10,396 nucleotides of DNA from an uncultured bacterium (GCA_949286445.1 CASECL010000189.1:1-10396); one strand, 5' to 3'; shown: positions 1 through 6,871, numbered from the stretch's first letter. A program made the numbers and translations. The notes: generated by a model from the letters alone, not told the origin.

Positions 1-126
1 CGGGGGTATGACCGGTGAACGACCGGGGGTATGACCGGTGAACGACCGGGGGTATGACCGGTGAACGACCGGGGGTATGACCGGTGAGCTCCCGGGGTAT
101 GACTGCTGGTATGACCGATTAGCGCC
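1..126. repeat. 23-bp non-coding tandem repeat (minisatellite), truncated by the window edge
   Basis: Three exact 23-bp copies lie at 1-23, 24-46 and 47-69. Each begins CGGGGGTATGACCGGTGA. A fourth copy (70-92) matches except near its 3' end, and degenerate remnants continue to about 126 (GGTATGAC at 96-103, GGTATGACCG at 108-117). The unit is not a multiple of three and every copy places TGA in a forward frame, so it is not coding on the + strand. The minus strand of the perfect unit contains no stop triplet in any frame, but no ATG on that strand enters the array. Sharp identity at the left and decay at the right suggest the array continues beyond the window. Its role is unknown. Confidence 0.9.
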
Positions 127-660
127 CGGGATGTGACAATTACAGATGCAGAAAGCTGAAAATGCGGAATTTTTCCGGCTGCTGTTTTTCCGGAAACAGG
201 AAAAGCGGCAGTATCGGCAATTGCGGATACTCCAGAGCCGGTAGTAAACGCCGACAGTTCTGCAATCTGTTTTTAATGGAAAAACAGCAGAATTGCCGGA
301 GTTTTACCGGGAAACCGCTGTTCACCCGGGAAAACGGTGTTTACCGGAATGGTGAAGTATTTGCCGGTAGAAGACAACGCCCTTGATTAGAGCGCATTTT
401 TCCGGAAAATAATGCAGGACGCGATGGCGGAGTTCCGCCGGATAGAGAATAATCCGGCAGGGTAAACCGCCAGATAAGAAAATGGAAAATCAACCGTCCG
501 CAAATGCAATGTCATCCGCGGTAACTGGTTTTTAAAAAGTTTTCAGTCGTTTTAATCCGGCGGTGTACAAAACAGATTTGCCTGAAAACAGGCAACCTGC
601 ATCCATCCGGATAGAGTCGATAGATACATAAACAAAAAAGTAAAGGGGGATAAATTTATT
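127..660. other. Gene-free region upstream of clpP
   Basis: No convincing gene is seen here. The short open frames at 140-325 (minus) and 162-386 (plus) lack good ribosome binding sites and resemble no family I recognise. The stretch is rich in CCGG, often as TTCCGG or CCGGAA, and includes the palindrome TTCCGGAA near 187-194. A perfect short hairpin lies at 578-595. I could not identify a confident clpP promoter. AT-rich hexamers around 621-630 are possible -10 elements but lack a matching -35. The region presumably carries the clpP promoter and 5' leader. Confidence 0.6.
578..595 (+). other. Perfect hairpin in the putative clpP leader
   Basis: TTGCCTG (578-584), loop AAAA, then CAGGCAA (589-595) gives a 7-bp perfect stem with a tetraloop. 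It ends 65 nt before the clpP start codon. No T-run follows, so it is not a terminator of the usual kind. It could be a 5'-UTR stabilising structure or a dyad operator. Function is not shown by the sequence. Confidence 0.5.
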
Positions 661-1251
661 ATGGCAAAATCTTATTTAGTACCTATGGTGGTCGAACAAA
701 GCGGCCAGGGTGAACGCGCTTTTGACATTTACAGCCGGCTGCTTAAAGACCGGATCATTATTCTCGGCACGCCTATTGATGATGAAGTGGCCAACCTTAT
801 TGTTGCCCAGCTGCTCTTTCTTCAGGCGGAAGACCCCAAAAAGGATATTGATCTTTACATCAACAGCCCCGGCGGCAGCGTAACTGCCGGACTGGCAATT
901 TACGATACGATGCAGATACTTTCCTGCGATATCAAAACCTACTGCGTCGGCCAGTGCGCTTCAATGGGATCGGTTTTGCTTACCGCGGGAACCAAAGGAA
1001 AGCGTTTTGCGCTGCCCAATTCAAGAATTATGATTCACCAGCCCTGGGGCGGAGCTCAGGGAACGGCGGCAGATATCAATATTCAGGCTCAGGAAATCTT
1101 GCGCCTGCGCTCAATGCTTAATAATATTCTCGCCACCCACAGCGGAAATAAAATCAAAAAGATTGAAGCTGATACCGAACGGGACTTTTTCATGTCTGCA
1201 GAAGAAGCCGTCGCTTACGGGCTGGTTGACAAAGTTGTGGAAAAGAAGTAA
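661..1251 (+). CDS. clpP: ATP-dependent Clp protease proteolytic subunit ClpP
   Basis: This is the serine peptidase (family S14) that assembles into two stacked heptameric rings and degrades proteins fed by an AAA+ partner such as ClpX, in the cytoplasm. The 196-residue length is normal for the family. The catalytic triad is visible: Ser101 in GQCASMGS, His126 in MIHQPWGG and Asp175 in TERDFFM. The oxyanion-side INSPGGSVTAG motif is at about 68-77, and the hydrophobic handle region follows. The ATG at 661 is preceded by a purine-rich ribosome binding site (AAGGGGGA, about 643-650), and the N-terminus matches the mature family start region with almost no propeptide. The gene stands apart: about 530 bp without genes precede it and 635 bp separate it from clpX, so it may be transcribed on its own. 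No tig gene is visible upstream within the window. Confidence 0.98.
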   Translation: MAKSYLVPMVVEQSGQGERAFDIYSRLLKDRIIILGTPIDDEVANLIVAQLLFLQAEDPKKDIDLYINSPGGSVTAGLAIYDTMQILSCDIKTYCVGQCASMGSVLLTAGTKGKRFALPNSRIMIHQPWGGAQGTAADINIQAQEILRLRSMLNNILATHSGNKIKKIEADTERDFFMSAEEAVAYGLVDKVVEKK

Positions 1252-1347
1252 CTTGTCTTCTGACCGGAACTGAAATAATCCCGGCAGAAAACACCACGGA
1301 TGGAAATTTAATTTGAAATCCGGCTGCCGGGCGGTTGTAAACCTGTT

Positions 1348-1361
1348 TTCCCCCGGGGGAA
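1348..1361. repeat. 14-bp perfect palindrome
   Basis: TTCCCCCGGGGGAA is self-complementary. The flanking CTG and CAG could extend the pairing with a small TT bulge on the left arm. It lies 97 bases after the clpP stop codon. There is no T-run after it on the + strand, so if it stops clpP transcription it is not a canonical intrinsic terminator. Confidence 0.6.
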
Positions 1362-1465
1362 CAGAAAAATTAATTGAGTTACGAGTACTCCGGGGGGAAA
1401 CAACTCAAGCAGGATGAAATTTTCTGCCGGAAGGTGTTGTCTTTACCGGGATAGTAAAGCAGCTG

Positions 1466-1505
1466 TGTTCTGCCGGAAATAACAGAATTTGAGTACGGCA
1501 GAACA
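1466..1505. repeat. 10-bp perfect inverted repeat with 20-nt loop
   Basis: TGTTCTGCCG at 1466-1475 is the exact reverse complement of CGGCAGAACA at 1496-1505. The loop contains CAGAA (1483-1487), which could instead pair with TTCTG (1468-1472) of the left arm, so two exclusive foldings are possible. No T-run follows. It could be a structured RNA element or a protein-binding dyad. Confidence 0.6.
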
Positions 1506-1532
1506 GAACTTGAAGCAAATTTTTCTCTTTGC

Positions 1533-1554
1533 AGAGAGAATATAGAGAGAATAT
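1533..1554. repeat. 11-bp tandem duplication
   Basis: AGAGAGAATAT is present twice, end to end (1533-1543 and 1544-1554). The first copy's AGAGA can also pair with the upstream TCTCT at about 1524-1528. Probably a local slippage duplication in non-coding DNA. Confidence 0.7.
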
Positions 1555-1736
1555 CTGAATTAAGACCGGGCAGTGAAGCCGGGATGAAAAAAGTAGAGTA
1601 AGTTACTGCTTTAACTGTGTTAAAAATTCTTCTTCCGGCTAACCTGGAGAAGAGAAAATAAAAAAACAGCATTCTGACCGTATCAGAACAGATACCGGAT
1701 ACGGAACGGAATTATAACGGGGAAAAAGTGGAGATC

Positions 1737-1763
1737 AGCTGTTTCTCTAAAACAGAAACGGCT
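1737..1763 (+). other. 10-bp stem-loop upstream of clpX
   Basis: AGCTGTTTCT (1737-1746) pairs with AGAAACGGCT (1754-1763) through ten base pairs including one G-U, closing a 7-nt loop. Only TTT follows, so termination is doubtful. It sits about 120 bases before the clpX start and could lie in the clpX leader or be the end of the clpP transcript. Confidence 0.5.
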
Positions 1764-1886
1764 TTGAAATAAATATACGGCAGCAGAGTAAATCAGTTCA
1801 GCAGTATTCTGAATTGGGCGGGGGGCGGCTGATTATCTGCCTGCATTTCAGCCCGGATTTAAACGTCGGACAGGAATTAAAATATT

Positions 1887-3179
1887 ATGGCAAAGAAGAA
1901 CGGCAATATTGATTTTGTCTGCGCCTTTTGCGGCAGACATTCGCAGGAAAATCCCAATTTGATTTTCCTCCCCAGCGGTTATGAGGGTTTGGCCATCTGC
2001 TCCGAATGCATCAAGCTCGGACAGCAGCATCTGGACTCAATCACGGCAAAGAGCTCTTCGGCGGCAGAAAACATCGCCAGAATAAATGTGCCAAAGCCGT
2101 CCGCAATCAAGGAGGAATTGGACAAATATGTCATCGGTCAGGAAAAGGCGAAACGCATACTTTCCGTAGCCGTTCACAATCACTACAAACGCCTGCAATC
2201 GCTTAACGGTCTTATCCGCAACGAAAAGGAAAATGATTTTTCTGATGTGGAGCTGGACAAAAGCAACGTTCTTCTGCTCGGTCCCACCGGCAGCGGCAAA
2301 ACCCTGCTGGCAAAAACCCTGGCCCGCATGCTTCAGGTGCCGTTTTCCATCTGCGACGCCACCACGCTTACCGAAGCGGGCTATGTGGGAGATGATGTGG
2401 AAAATATCCTGCTCCGGCTGATTCAGGCCGCAGACGGAGACATTGCCCGGGCGGAAACCGGTATTATTTACATTGACGAAATTGATAAAATCGCCCGTAA
2501 AACGGAAAATGTTTCCATTACGAGGGATGTTTCCGGAGAGGGTGTCCAGCAGGCGTTGTTGAAGATTATCGAAGGCACCGTGGCCAGCGTTCCGCCCAAC
2601 GGCGGACGCAAACACCCCAATCAGGAGTGTATCAAGATAAACACCAGCAACATTCTTTTTATCTGCGGCGGAGCTTTCATCGGCCTGGATAAGATCATTC
2701 AGCGGCGCACCGGCAAACAGGTGCTCGGCTTCAAGCAGCTGGTGGATGAGGACGAAATCGAAAATCGCAAACAGGCTCAGACCGTGCAGGATAATCCGCT
2801 GGAACATTGCCAGGCGGAAGATTTGATCAAATTCGGTCTTATTCCGGAATTCGTCGGCCGCCTGCCGGTGATTGCCAACCTGAAACCGCTGACCGGTGAA
2901 GATCTGGTGCGCATCCTGAGTGAACCCAAAAATGCCCTGGTGCGGCAGTATCAGCGGCTGCTGGCAATGGAAGGTATTGATTTGAAGTTCACTCCCGGTG
3001 CTCTCAAAGAGCTTGCCGCCCTGGCGGTGGAACGCGGCACCGGAGCCCGCGGACTGCGGGCAATACTTGAAGACCTGATGCTTGAAGTAATGTATACCGC
3101 GCCGTCAACTCCTGATATAACCCGGTGCACCATTGATGAACAAGTGGTCCGCAAAGAAAAAAAGGCAATATTGAAATAA
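1887..3179 (+). CDS. clpX: ATP-dependent Clp protease ATP-binding subunit ClpX
   Basis: This AAA+ unfoldase forms a hexamer that recognises, unfolds and threads substrates into ClpP in the cytoplasm. At 430 residues it is full length. The N-terminal zinc-binding domain has C12-X2-C15 and C38-X2-C41. Walker A is GPTGSGKT at 132-139, and Walker B is IIYIDEID at 193-200. The pore-1 GYVG loop is at 165-168, the RKH loop at 241-243, the arginine finger near Arg325 (EFVGR), and sensor 2 in GARGLR at about 386-391. The ClpP-docking loop reads LGF (280-282) where the common form is IGF, a conservative change. The ATG at 1887 has AGGA (1872-1875) as a rather distant ribosome binding site. The kinase gene starts 45 bp after the stop, so the two are probably co-transcribed. 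The gene is not adjacent to clpP, which is less usual. Confidence 0.98.
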   Translation: MAKKNGNIDFVCAFCGRHSQENPNLIFLPSGYEGLAICSECIKLGQQHLDSITAKSSSAAENIARINVPKPSAIKEELDKYVIGQEKAKRILSVAVHNHYKRLQSLNGLIRNEKENDFSDVELDKSNVLLLGPTGSGKTLLAKTLARMLQVPFSICDATTLTEAGYVGDDVENILLRLIQAADGDIARAETGIIYIDEIDKIARKTENVSITRDVSGEGVQQALLKIIEGTVASVPPNGGRKHPNQECIKINTSNILFICGGAFIGLDKIIQRRTGKQVLGFKQLVDEDEIENRKQAQTVQDNPLEHCQAEDLIKFGLIPEFVGRLPVIANLKPLTGEDLVRILSEPKNALVRQYQRLLAMEGIDLKFTPGALKELAALAVERGTGARGLRAILEDLMLEVMYTAPSTPDITRCTIDEQVVRKEKKAILK

Positions 3180-3224
3180 AATCTTCCAGTATTTTGCCTG
3201 GGTCAGAATAAAAGGAAACTGACA

Positions 3225-4301
3225 ATGGAAGAAAAACAGCAGACAAAAACTCAAGTGCTTCCAGAAGCGGAGTACATTGATGAAAAAATTGATCTTGCCA
3301 AAGCGGAAAAACTTTTTTCCATGCTGGCGGTAAAGCCTCAGGACCGGTACCGTTTTATCCGCAGTATCGGTTTCGGGGGTATGAAAGGCGTACTTCTGGT
3401 TTTTGACCGGGATACTCAGCGGGAAGTGGCAATGGCTATCATGCCGGACTTCCGGGAACGGCCTATGGTTGACCGGCTACGCTTTGTCCACGAAGCACAC
3501 CTGACCGCATCGCTGGAACACCCCAATATTGTTCCGGTGCACGATATCGGTCTGGATAAAAACGGTTCGCCGTTTTTCACTATGAAGTGTCTGAGGGGAC
3601 AGGCCCTTTCCAGCGTGCTGCATAAACTACGGCGCGAAGATGAAGAAACGGTTAAACGTTATACCTTGAGAGAACGTCTGGATATCTTTATCCGGGTGTG
3701 CAAGGCTATTAATTTTGCCCACTCCAAAAATGTACTCCACCTGGATCTCAAGCCGGATAACATTCACCTGGGAAATTTTGAGGAAGTTATTGTTCTGGAC
3801 TGGGGACTGGCCCGGCAGAAGGATTTCACCCCGGACTGGACCGGAAAAGCCTGCGGCACCCCCGGCTTCATGGCTCCGGAGCAGACCGGAAATAACGGAG
3901 CGGTGGACGAACGTACCGATATTTACGCGCTGGGAGCAATTTTATACACCTTGCTGACACTGCAAGCACCCATGGCTGGACGTCCGGTGGATGAAATCGT
4001 GGAAGCCACCCGGACCGGGAAAATCCCACCGCCGGAGGAACTGGAGCCGGGAGTTCCGGCGGCATTGTCCGCCGTGTGCCGCAAAGCCATGGCTCCAAAA
4101 CCGGAAGACCGGTACTCAGATGTATCAGCACTCCGGGATGATGTGCTGGCATTTATGAACGGCTACGCCCCGGTGGCGGAAAAAGCATCCTGGGTGAAAC
4201 GCATCGGATTATTTCTGCTGCGCCACTTCTGGGAAAGTTTATTGACGCTGACTGCGGTACTGGCGTTGATTTTAGCTTCAATTCTGATGAAAAGCAATTG
4301 A
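3225..4301 (+). CDS. Tail-anchored Ser/Thr protein kinase with WNK-like lysine relocation
   Basis: A Hanks-type bacterial protein kinase of 358 residues, expected to phosphorylate Ser/Thr on cytoplasmic proteins. The kinase domain spans about 41-312. The glycine-rich loop is GFGGMKGV (49-56). The beta-3 strand reads EVAMAIM with Ala71 where the ATP-contacting Lys is expected. The alpha-C Glu is Glu90, the catalytic loop is HLDLKPDN (172-179, Asp174), the metal-binding motif is DWG (192-194), and APE is at 217-219. Everything needed for catalysis is present except the beta-3 Lys; Lys54 in the glycine loop sits where WNK kinases place theirs. Leu173 replaces the HRD Arg, so it is a non-RD kinase. 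A single membrane helix at about 337-355 followed by MKSN makes it C-tail anchored, with no sensor domain outside. The ribosome binding site AAAGGA (3211-3216) supports the start. It lies 45 bp after clpX and 58 bp before the glycosyltransferase. Substrate unknown. Confidence 0.93.
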   Translation: MEEKQQTKTQVLPEAEYIDEKIDLAKAEKLFSMLAVKPQDRYRFIRSIGFGGMKGVLLVFDRDTQREVAMAIMPDFRERPMVDRLRFVHEAHLTASLEHPNIVPVHDIGLDKNGSPFFTMKCLRGQALSSVLHKLRREDEETVKRYTLRERLDIFIRVCKAINFAHSKNVLHLDLKPDNIHLGNFEEVIVLDWGLARQKDFTPDWTGKACGTPGFMAPEQTGNNGAVDERTDIYALGAILYTLLTLQAPMAGRPVDEIVEATRTGKIPPPEELEPGVPAALSAVCRKAMAPKPEDRYSDVSALRDDVLAFMNGYAPVAEKASWVKRIGLFLLRHFWESLLTLTAVLALILASILMKSN

Positions 4302-4359
4302 TATTGAAAATATTTTTATTTAACATACTAAAAGGCAGAAAAGAAAGGAGAAAACCATT

Positions 4360-5724
4360 ATGGCCCAGTACAGTTTTTCTCCGGACTTCGGAAAACTCAG
4401 CGTTAATCCGGATCTGTTGAAAAATTCCCTTTCCGCCGGCAACCTTTCAGTGACGGCATTGGAAAAAAATCCGCTTACCCGCGCCCCCATCGGCCCGGAT
4501 ATCGGCCCGGATCCGCGCAATGCCAACTGCCGTTTTTTATTGCCGAAAATACCGACTCAGGAGGCAATCAACGGAGTCAGATTTGACTTCAACCACGGTT
4601 ACCGGGTGTATTTTCCCAAAGGTACCGATTACATTTTGCGGGTTTCCGACAATCGCAGCGGACTGGAACTTCTGCGCCGCCGCTTCACCGGAGAAACCGG
4701 ATTTGTCGGTGAACAGAAATATTTTATCGATTACAAACTGGAACTGCTGGATCCGGAAACCGGAGAGTGTCTTTTTGTTCACGACTTCAACCCACGGGAC
4801 AAACGGGTGAACATCATTATCCCGGACGGCGGACTGGGAGACAATATTGCCTGGCTGCCCTACCCCGAGGAATACCGGAAGAAATTCGGAGCCAAGGTAT
4901 ATTGCGCTGCCGGAGAATGGCTGGGACGGCTGGTGGGCGATCTGTATCCGAAAGTAAAATTCATCCGTTTTGATCAGATGAAACTGGAAGATGACGCCTA
5001 TGCCAGTTATTTCTGCGCCATTTTCCGTCCGGACCGGGAGCAGTGGCGTCCGATCGAACACCAGTATCTGGGGATGCAGCGTTCTATCGCCTCCATTATC
5101 GGGGTGGATATGAAGGAGGTCATGCCACGGCTCCATCTAAAAGCCTCCAGGAAAATAAAAGAGCCTTATGTCTGTATTTCGGTTCAGGCCACCAATCCAT
5201 GCAAATACTGGAATTACCCCGGCGGCTGGGACGAAATTATCGAACACCTCAACTCCATTGGATACCGGGTGCTGTGCATTGACCGGGATAAGGAACTGGT
5301 TCACAAGGGGAAAACCTATCGTAAACCGGAAAAAGCCGAAGATTTCACCGGAGTAAAACCGATTCAGGAACGGATTGATTTACTGGTGCATGCTGATTTT
5401 TTCATCGGGCTGCCCAGCGGACTGTCCTGGCTGGCGTGGGGGTGCAGAATTCCGGTGGTGATGATCTCCGGATTTACCATGGATCCATGCGAATTTTACA
5501 CCCCCTACCGGGCGACCAATTACATGGTCTGCCACGGCTGCTGGAATGACACTCATATCTTTTTTGACGGCACCATGCCGGAATGGTGTCCGCGTCATCT
5601 GGGTACTCCGCGGCAGTTTGAGTGCACCCGCATGATCACGCCCAAACTGGTGAAAGGGGTGATTGAACAGGTTCCGGCATATCAGAAACAATTAAAAAAA
5701 GCAAAGAAGGATAAAAGCAGATAA
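4360..5724 (+). CDS. TibC/Aah-family protein O-heptosyltransferase-like glycosyltransferase
   Basis: The 454-residue protein resembles the dodecameric autotransporter heptosyltransferases TibC and Aah, which move heptose from an ADP-heptose donor to Ser residues of autotransporter adhesins in the cytoplasm. An N-terminal beta domain (about 57-150) includes the family-like RFDFNHGYRVYFP. The GT-B fold begins at about 150 with IIPDGGLGDNIAW; Asp161 is the likely counterpart of the essential Asp. The donor-side segment GLPSGLSWLAW (350-360) leads to PVVMISGF. The C-terminal four-Cys metal site is clear: C391-X2-C394-X15-C410-X11-C422, containing CHGCWND and CPRHLGTPRQFECTR, as in the TibC iron finger. 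It is about 50 residues longer than TibC, mainly at the N-terminus. AAAGGAG (4344-4350) supports the start. Its stop overlaps the next gene's ATG. No autotransporter acceptor is in the window, so the sugar and the acceptor are inferred from the family only. Confidence 0.88.
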   Translation: MAQYSFSPDFGKLSVNPDLLKNSLSAGNLSVTALEKNPLTRAPIGPDIGPDPRNANCRFLLPKIPTQEAINGVRFDFNHGYRVYFPKGTDYILRVSDNRSGLELLRRRFTGETGFVGEQKYFIDYKLELLDPETGECLFVHDFNPRDKRVNIIIPDGGLGDNIAWLPYPEEYRKKFGAKVYCAAGEWLGRLVGDLYPKVKFIRFDQMKLEDDAYASYFCAIFRPDREQWRPIEHQYLGMQRSIASIIGVDMKEVMPRLHLKASRKIKEPYVCISVQATNPCKYWNYPGGWDEIIEHLNSIGYRVLCIDRDKELVHKGKTYRKPEKAEDFTGVKPIQERIDLLVHADFFIGLPSGLSWLAWGCRIPVVMISGFTMDPCEFYTPYRATNYMVCHGCWNDTHIFFDGTMPEWCPRHLGTPRQFECTRMITPKLVKGVIEQVPAYQKQLKKAKKDKSR

Positions 5725-6839
5725 TGCCGGTACCGGAAAATTTTTCTCTGCTGATAAAACCGGCATCATGGCAGTGCAATCTGCGCTGTAAATACTGTTT
5801 TTATCTCAAAAAAAAGGAACTTTTCAACACCCCGGCTCCAGCGATGAACGATACCACGCTGGAAAATATGATCCGCGCCTGCTGTTCACTGGAAAATCTG
5901 CGGATTTTCAATTTTGCCTGGCAGGGCGGAGAACCGGCAGTTATGGGGCTGGACTTTTACCGCCGGGCAGTGGAACTGCAGGAAAAATATGTGCCCAAGG
6001 GTTGTTCTATCGGCAACGGTTTTCAAACCAACGGCACGCTGTTGAATGAGGACTGGGCGAAATTTTTCCGGAAATACAATTTTCTGCTGGGTGTAAGCAT
6101 TGACGGCCCGGCGCGGTTTCATGACGCCAACCGCCTGACGGCGGCGGGCAAAGGCAGTTTCGACCGGGTGAATGAAGTAATAAAAATACTTCAGCGGCAA
6201 AAGGTGGAATTCAATGCCATGGTGCTGGTAAATGCCGTGAATGTAAGACATCCGCTGGAAATATATGAATTTCTGCTGAAGAAAAAAATCTTTTTTCATC
6301 AGTATATTGAATGTGTTGAATTTGATGTTGCCGGCAATTTGCGTGACGTTTCGGTGACCGGAGAAAGGTGGGGTGAATTTCTCTGCCGGCTGTTTGACCG
6401 CTGGTATGAAGGTGATGTCAGAAAGGTGTCTGTACGGCTGTTTGATTCAATACTTCACCGGATGGTGCTGGGGAGGGCAAACTGCTGTTCCATGGGGCCG
6501 GACTGCCGGAACTATATGGTGGTGGAACATGACGGGAGTGTCTATCCCTGTGACTTTAACGTGCTGGAAAAATGGAAACTCGGCAATGTGAATTATCAGG
6601 GTTTTGCGGAGATGGCGGAAAATCCGTTATACCGGGATTTCGGGCTTCAGAAACAGCTGCGTCCCGCCGCCTGCCGGAGCTGCCCGTATCTGGAGCTCTG
6701 CCAGGGATGTTGTCCGAAAAACCGGCTTCCAGGCAGTGGAAGCAGTGTGTTGTGCAAAGGCTGGAAAATGTTTTTTGATCACACGCTGGATCGTTTTGTT
6801 TATCTGGCGGATGAAATAAGACGCGAAAGAATGATTTAG
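5724..6839 (+). CDS. Radical SAM/SPASM protein, anaerobic sulfatase-maturating enzyme (anSME) type
   Basis: This 371-residue protein has the size and cysteine plan of anSMEs, which oxidise an active-site Cys or Ser of type I sulfatases to formylglycine without oxygen. The radical SAM cluster is C18-X3-C22-X2-C25 (CNLRCKYCFY). The SAM-binding GGEP is at 68-71 and QTNG at 101-104. SPASM auxiliary-cluster cysteines are at 255, 261, 276, 317, 320, 326, 330 and 344, close to the numbering I recall for the Clostridium perfringens enzyme. Asp277 directly after Cys276 (PCDF) matches the proposed catalytic Asp. The usual GGCPK reads GCCPK, giving an extra Cys329. The ATG overlaps the upstream stop by one base (TAATG), so translation is coupled to the glycosyltransferase; AAGAAGGA at 5704-5711 may help. 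No sulfatase gene is in the window. It could instead modify another peptide, since SPASM enzymes are diverse. Confidence 0.9.
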   Translation: MPVPENFSLLIKPASWQCNLRCKYCFYLKKKELFNTPAPAMNDTTLENMIRACCSLENLRIFNFAWQGGEPAVMGLDFYRRAVELQEKYVPKGCSIGNGFQTNGTLLNEDWAKFFRKYNFLLGVSIDGPARFHDANRLTAAGKGSFDRVNEVIKILQRQKVEFNAMVLVNAVNVRHPLEIYEFLLKKKIFFHQYIECVEFDVAGNLRDVSVTGERWGEFLCRLFDRWYEGDVRKVSVRLFDSILHRMVLGRANCCSMGPDCRNYMVVEHDGSVYPCDFNVLEKWKLGNVNYQGFAEMAENPLYRDFGLQKQLRPAACRSCPYLELCQGCCPKNRLPGSGSSVLCKGWKMFFDHTLDRFVYLADEIRRERMI

Positions 6840-6871
6840 AAGAATTTAAGGTAATTACACTTTTTTTACTG

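Larger units (their letters stand above)
1252..1886. other. Gene-free, inverted-repeat-rich spacer between clpP and clpX
   Basis: I see no supported protein gene in these 635 bases. The 97-codon minus-strand frame at 1379-1672 has no recognisable protein character and is probably fortuitous. The stretch holds a series of inverted repeats: a 14-bp palindrome at 1348-1361, a 7-bp stem at 1374-1408, a 10-bp stem at 1466-1505, a 7-bp stem at 1678-1704 and a 10-bp stem at 1737-1763. It also holds an 11-bp tandem duplication at 1533-1554. CCGG occurs 14 times and GGCC not at all. The clpP terminator and clpX promoter presumably lie here, but I cannot assign them with confidence. Confidence 0.65.

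Noticed and set aside
1..92. CRISPR array
   Set aside because: The 23-bp units are contiguous with no spacers between them, so this is a tandem repeat.
1619..1656. Minus-strand terminator (stem with a T-run read leftwards, after TTCTTCTTCC/GGAGAAGAG pairing)
   Set aside because: Needs a bulge and a G-T pair, and there is no minus-strand gene for it to terminate.
1379..1672. 97-codon minus-strand open frame in the clpP-clpX spacer
   Set aside because: No ribosome binding site, no recognisable family and composition like the surrounding spacer; best explained as chance.
2037..2807. 256-codon minus-strand open frame antisense to clpX
   Set aside because: It is the complementary shadow of the highly conserved clpX AAA+ domain and shows no independent protein features.
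3225..4301. Calling the kinase a dead pseudokinase because the beta-3 Lys is absent
   Set aside because: All other catalytic residues are kept and a Lys is present at the WNK position, so loss of activity cannot be assumed.
4304..4331. Promoter between the kinase and the glycosyltransferase (TTGAAA with TACTAA)
   Set aside because: The -10 match is poor and the 58-bp gap has no terminator, so read-through from upstream is the simpler view.
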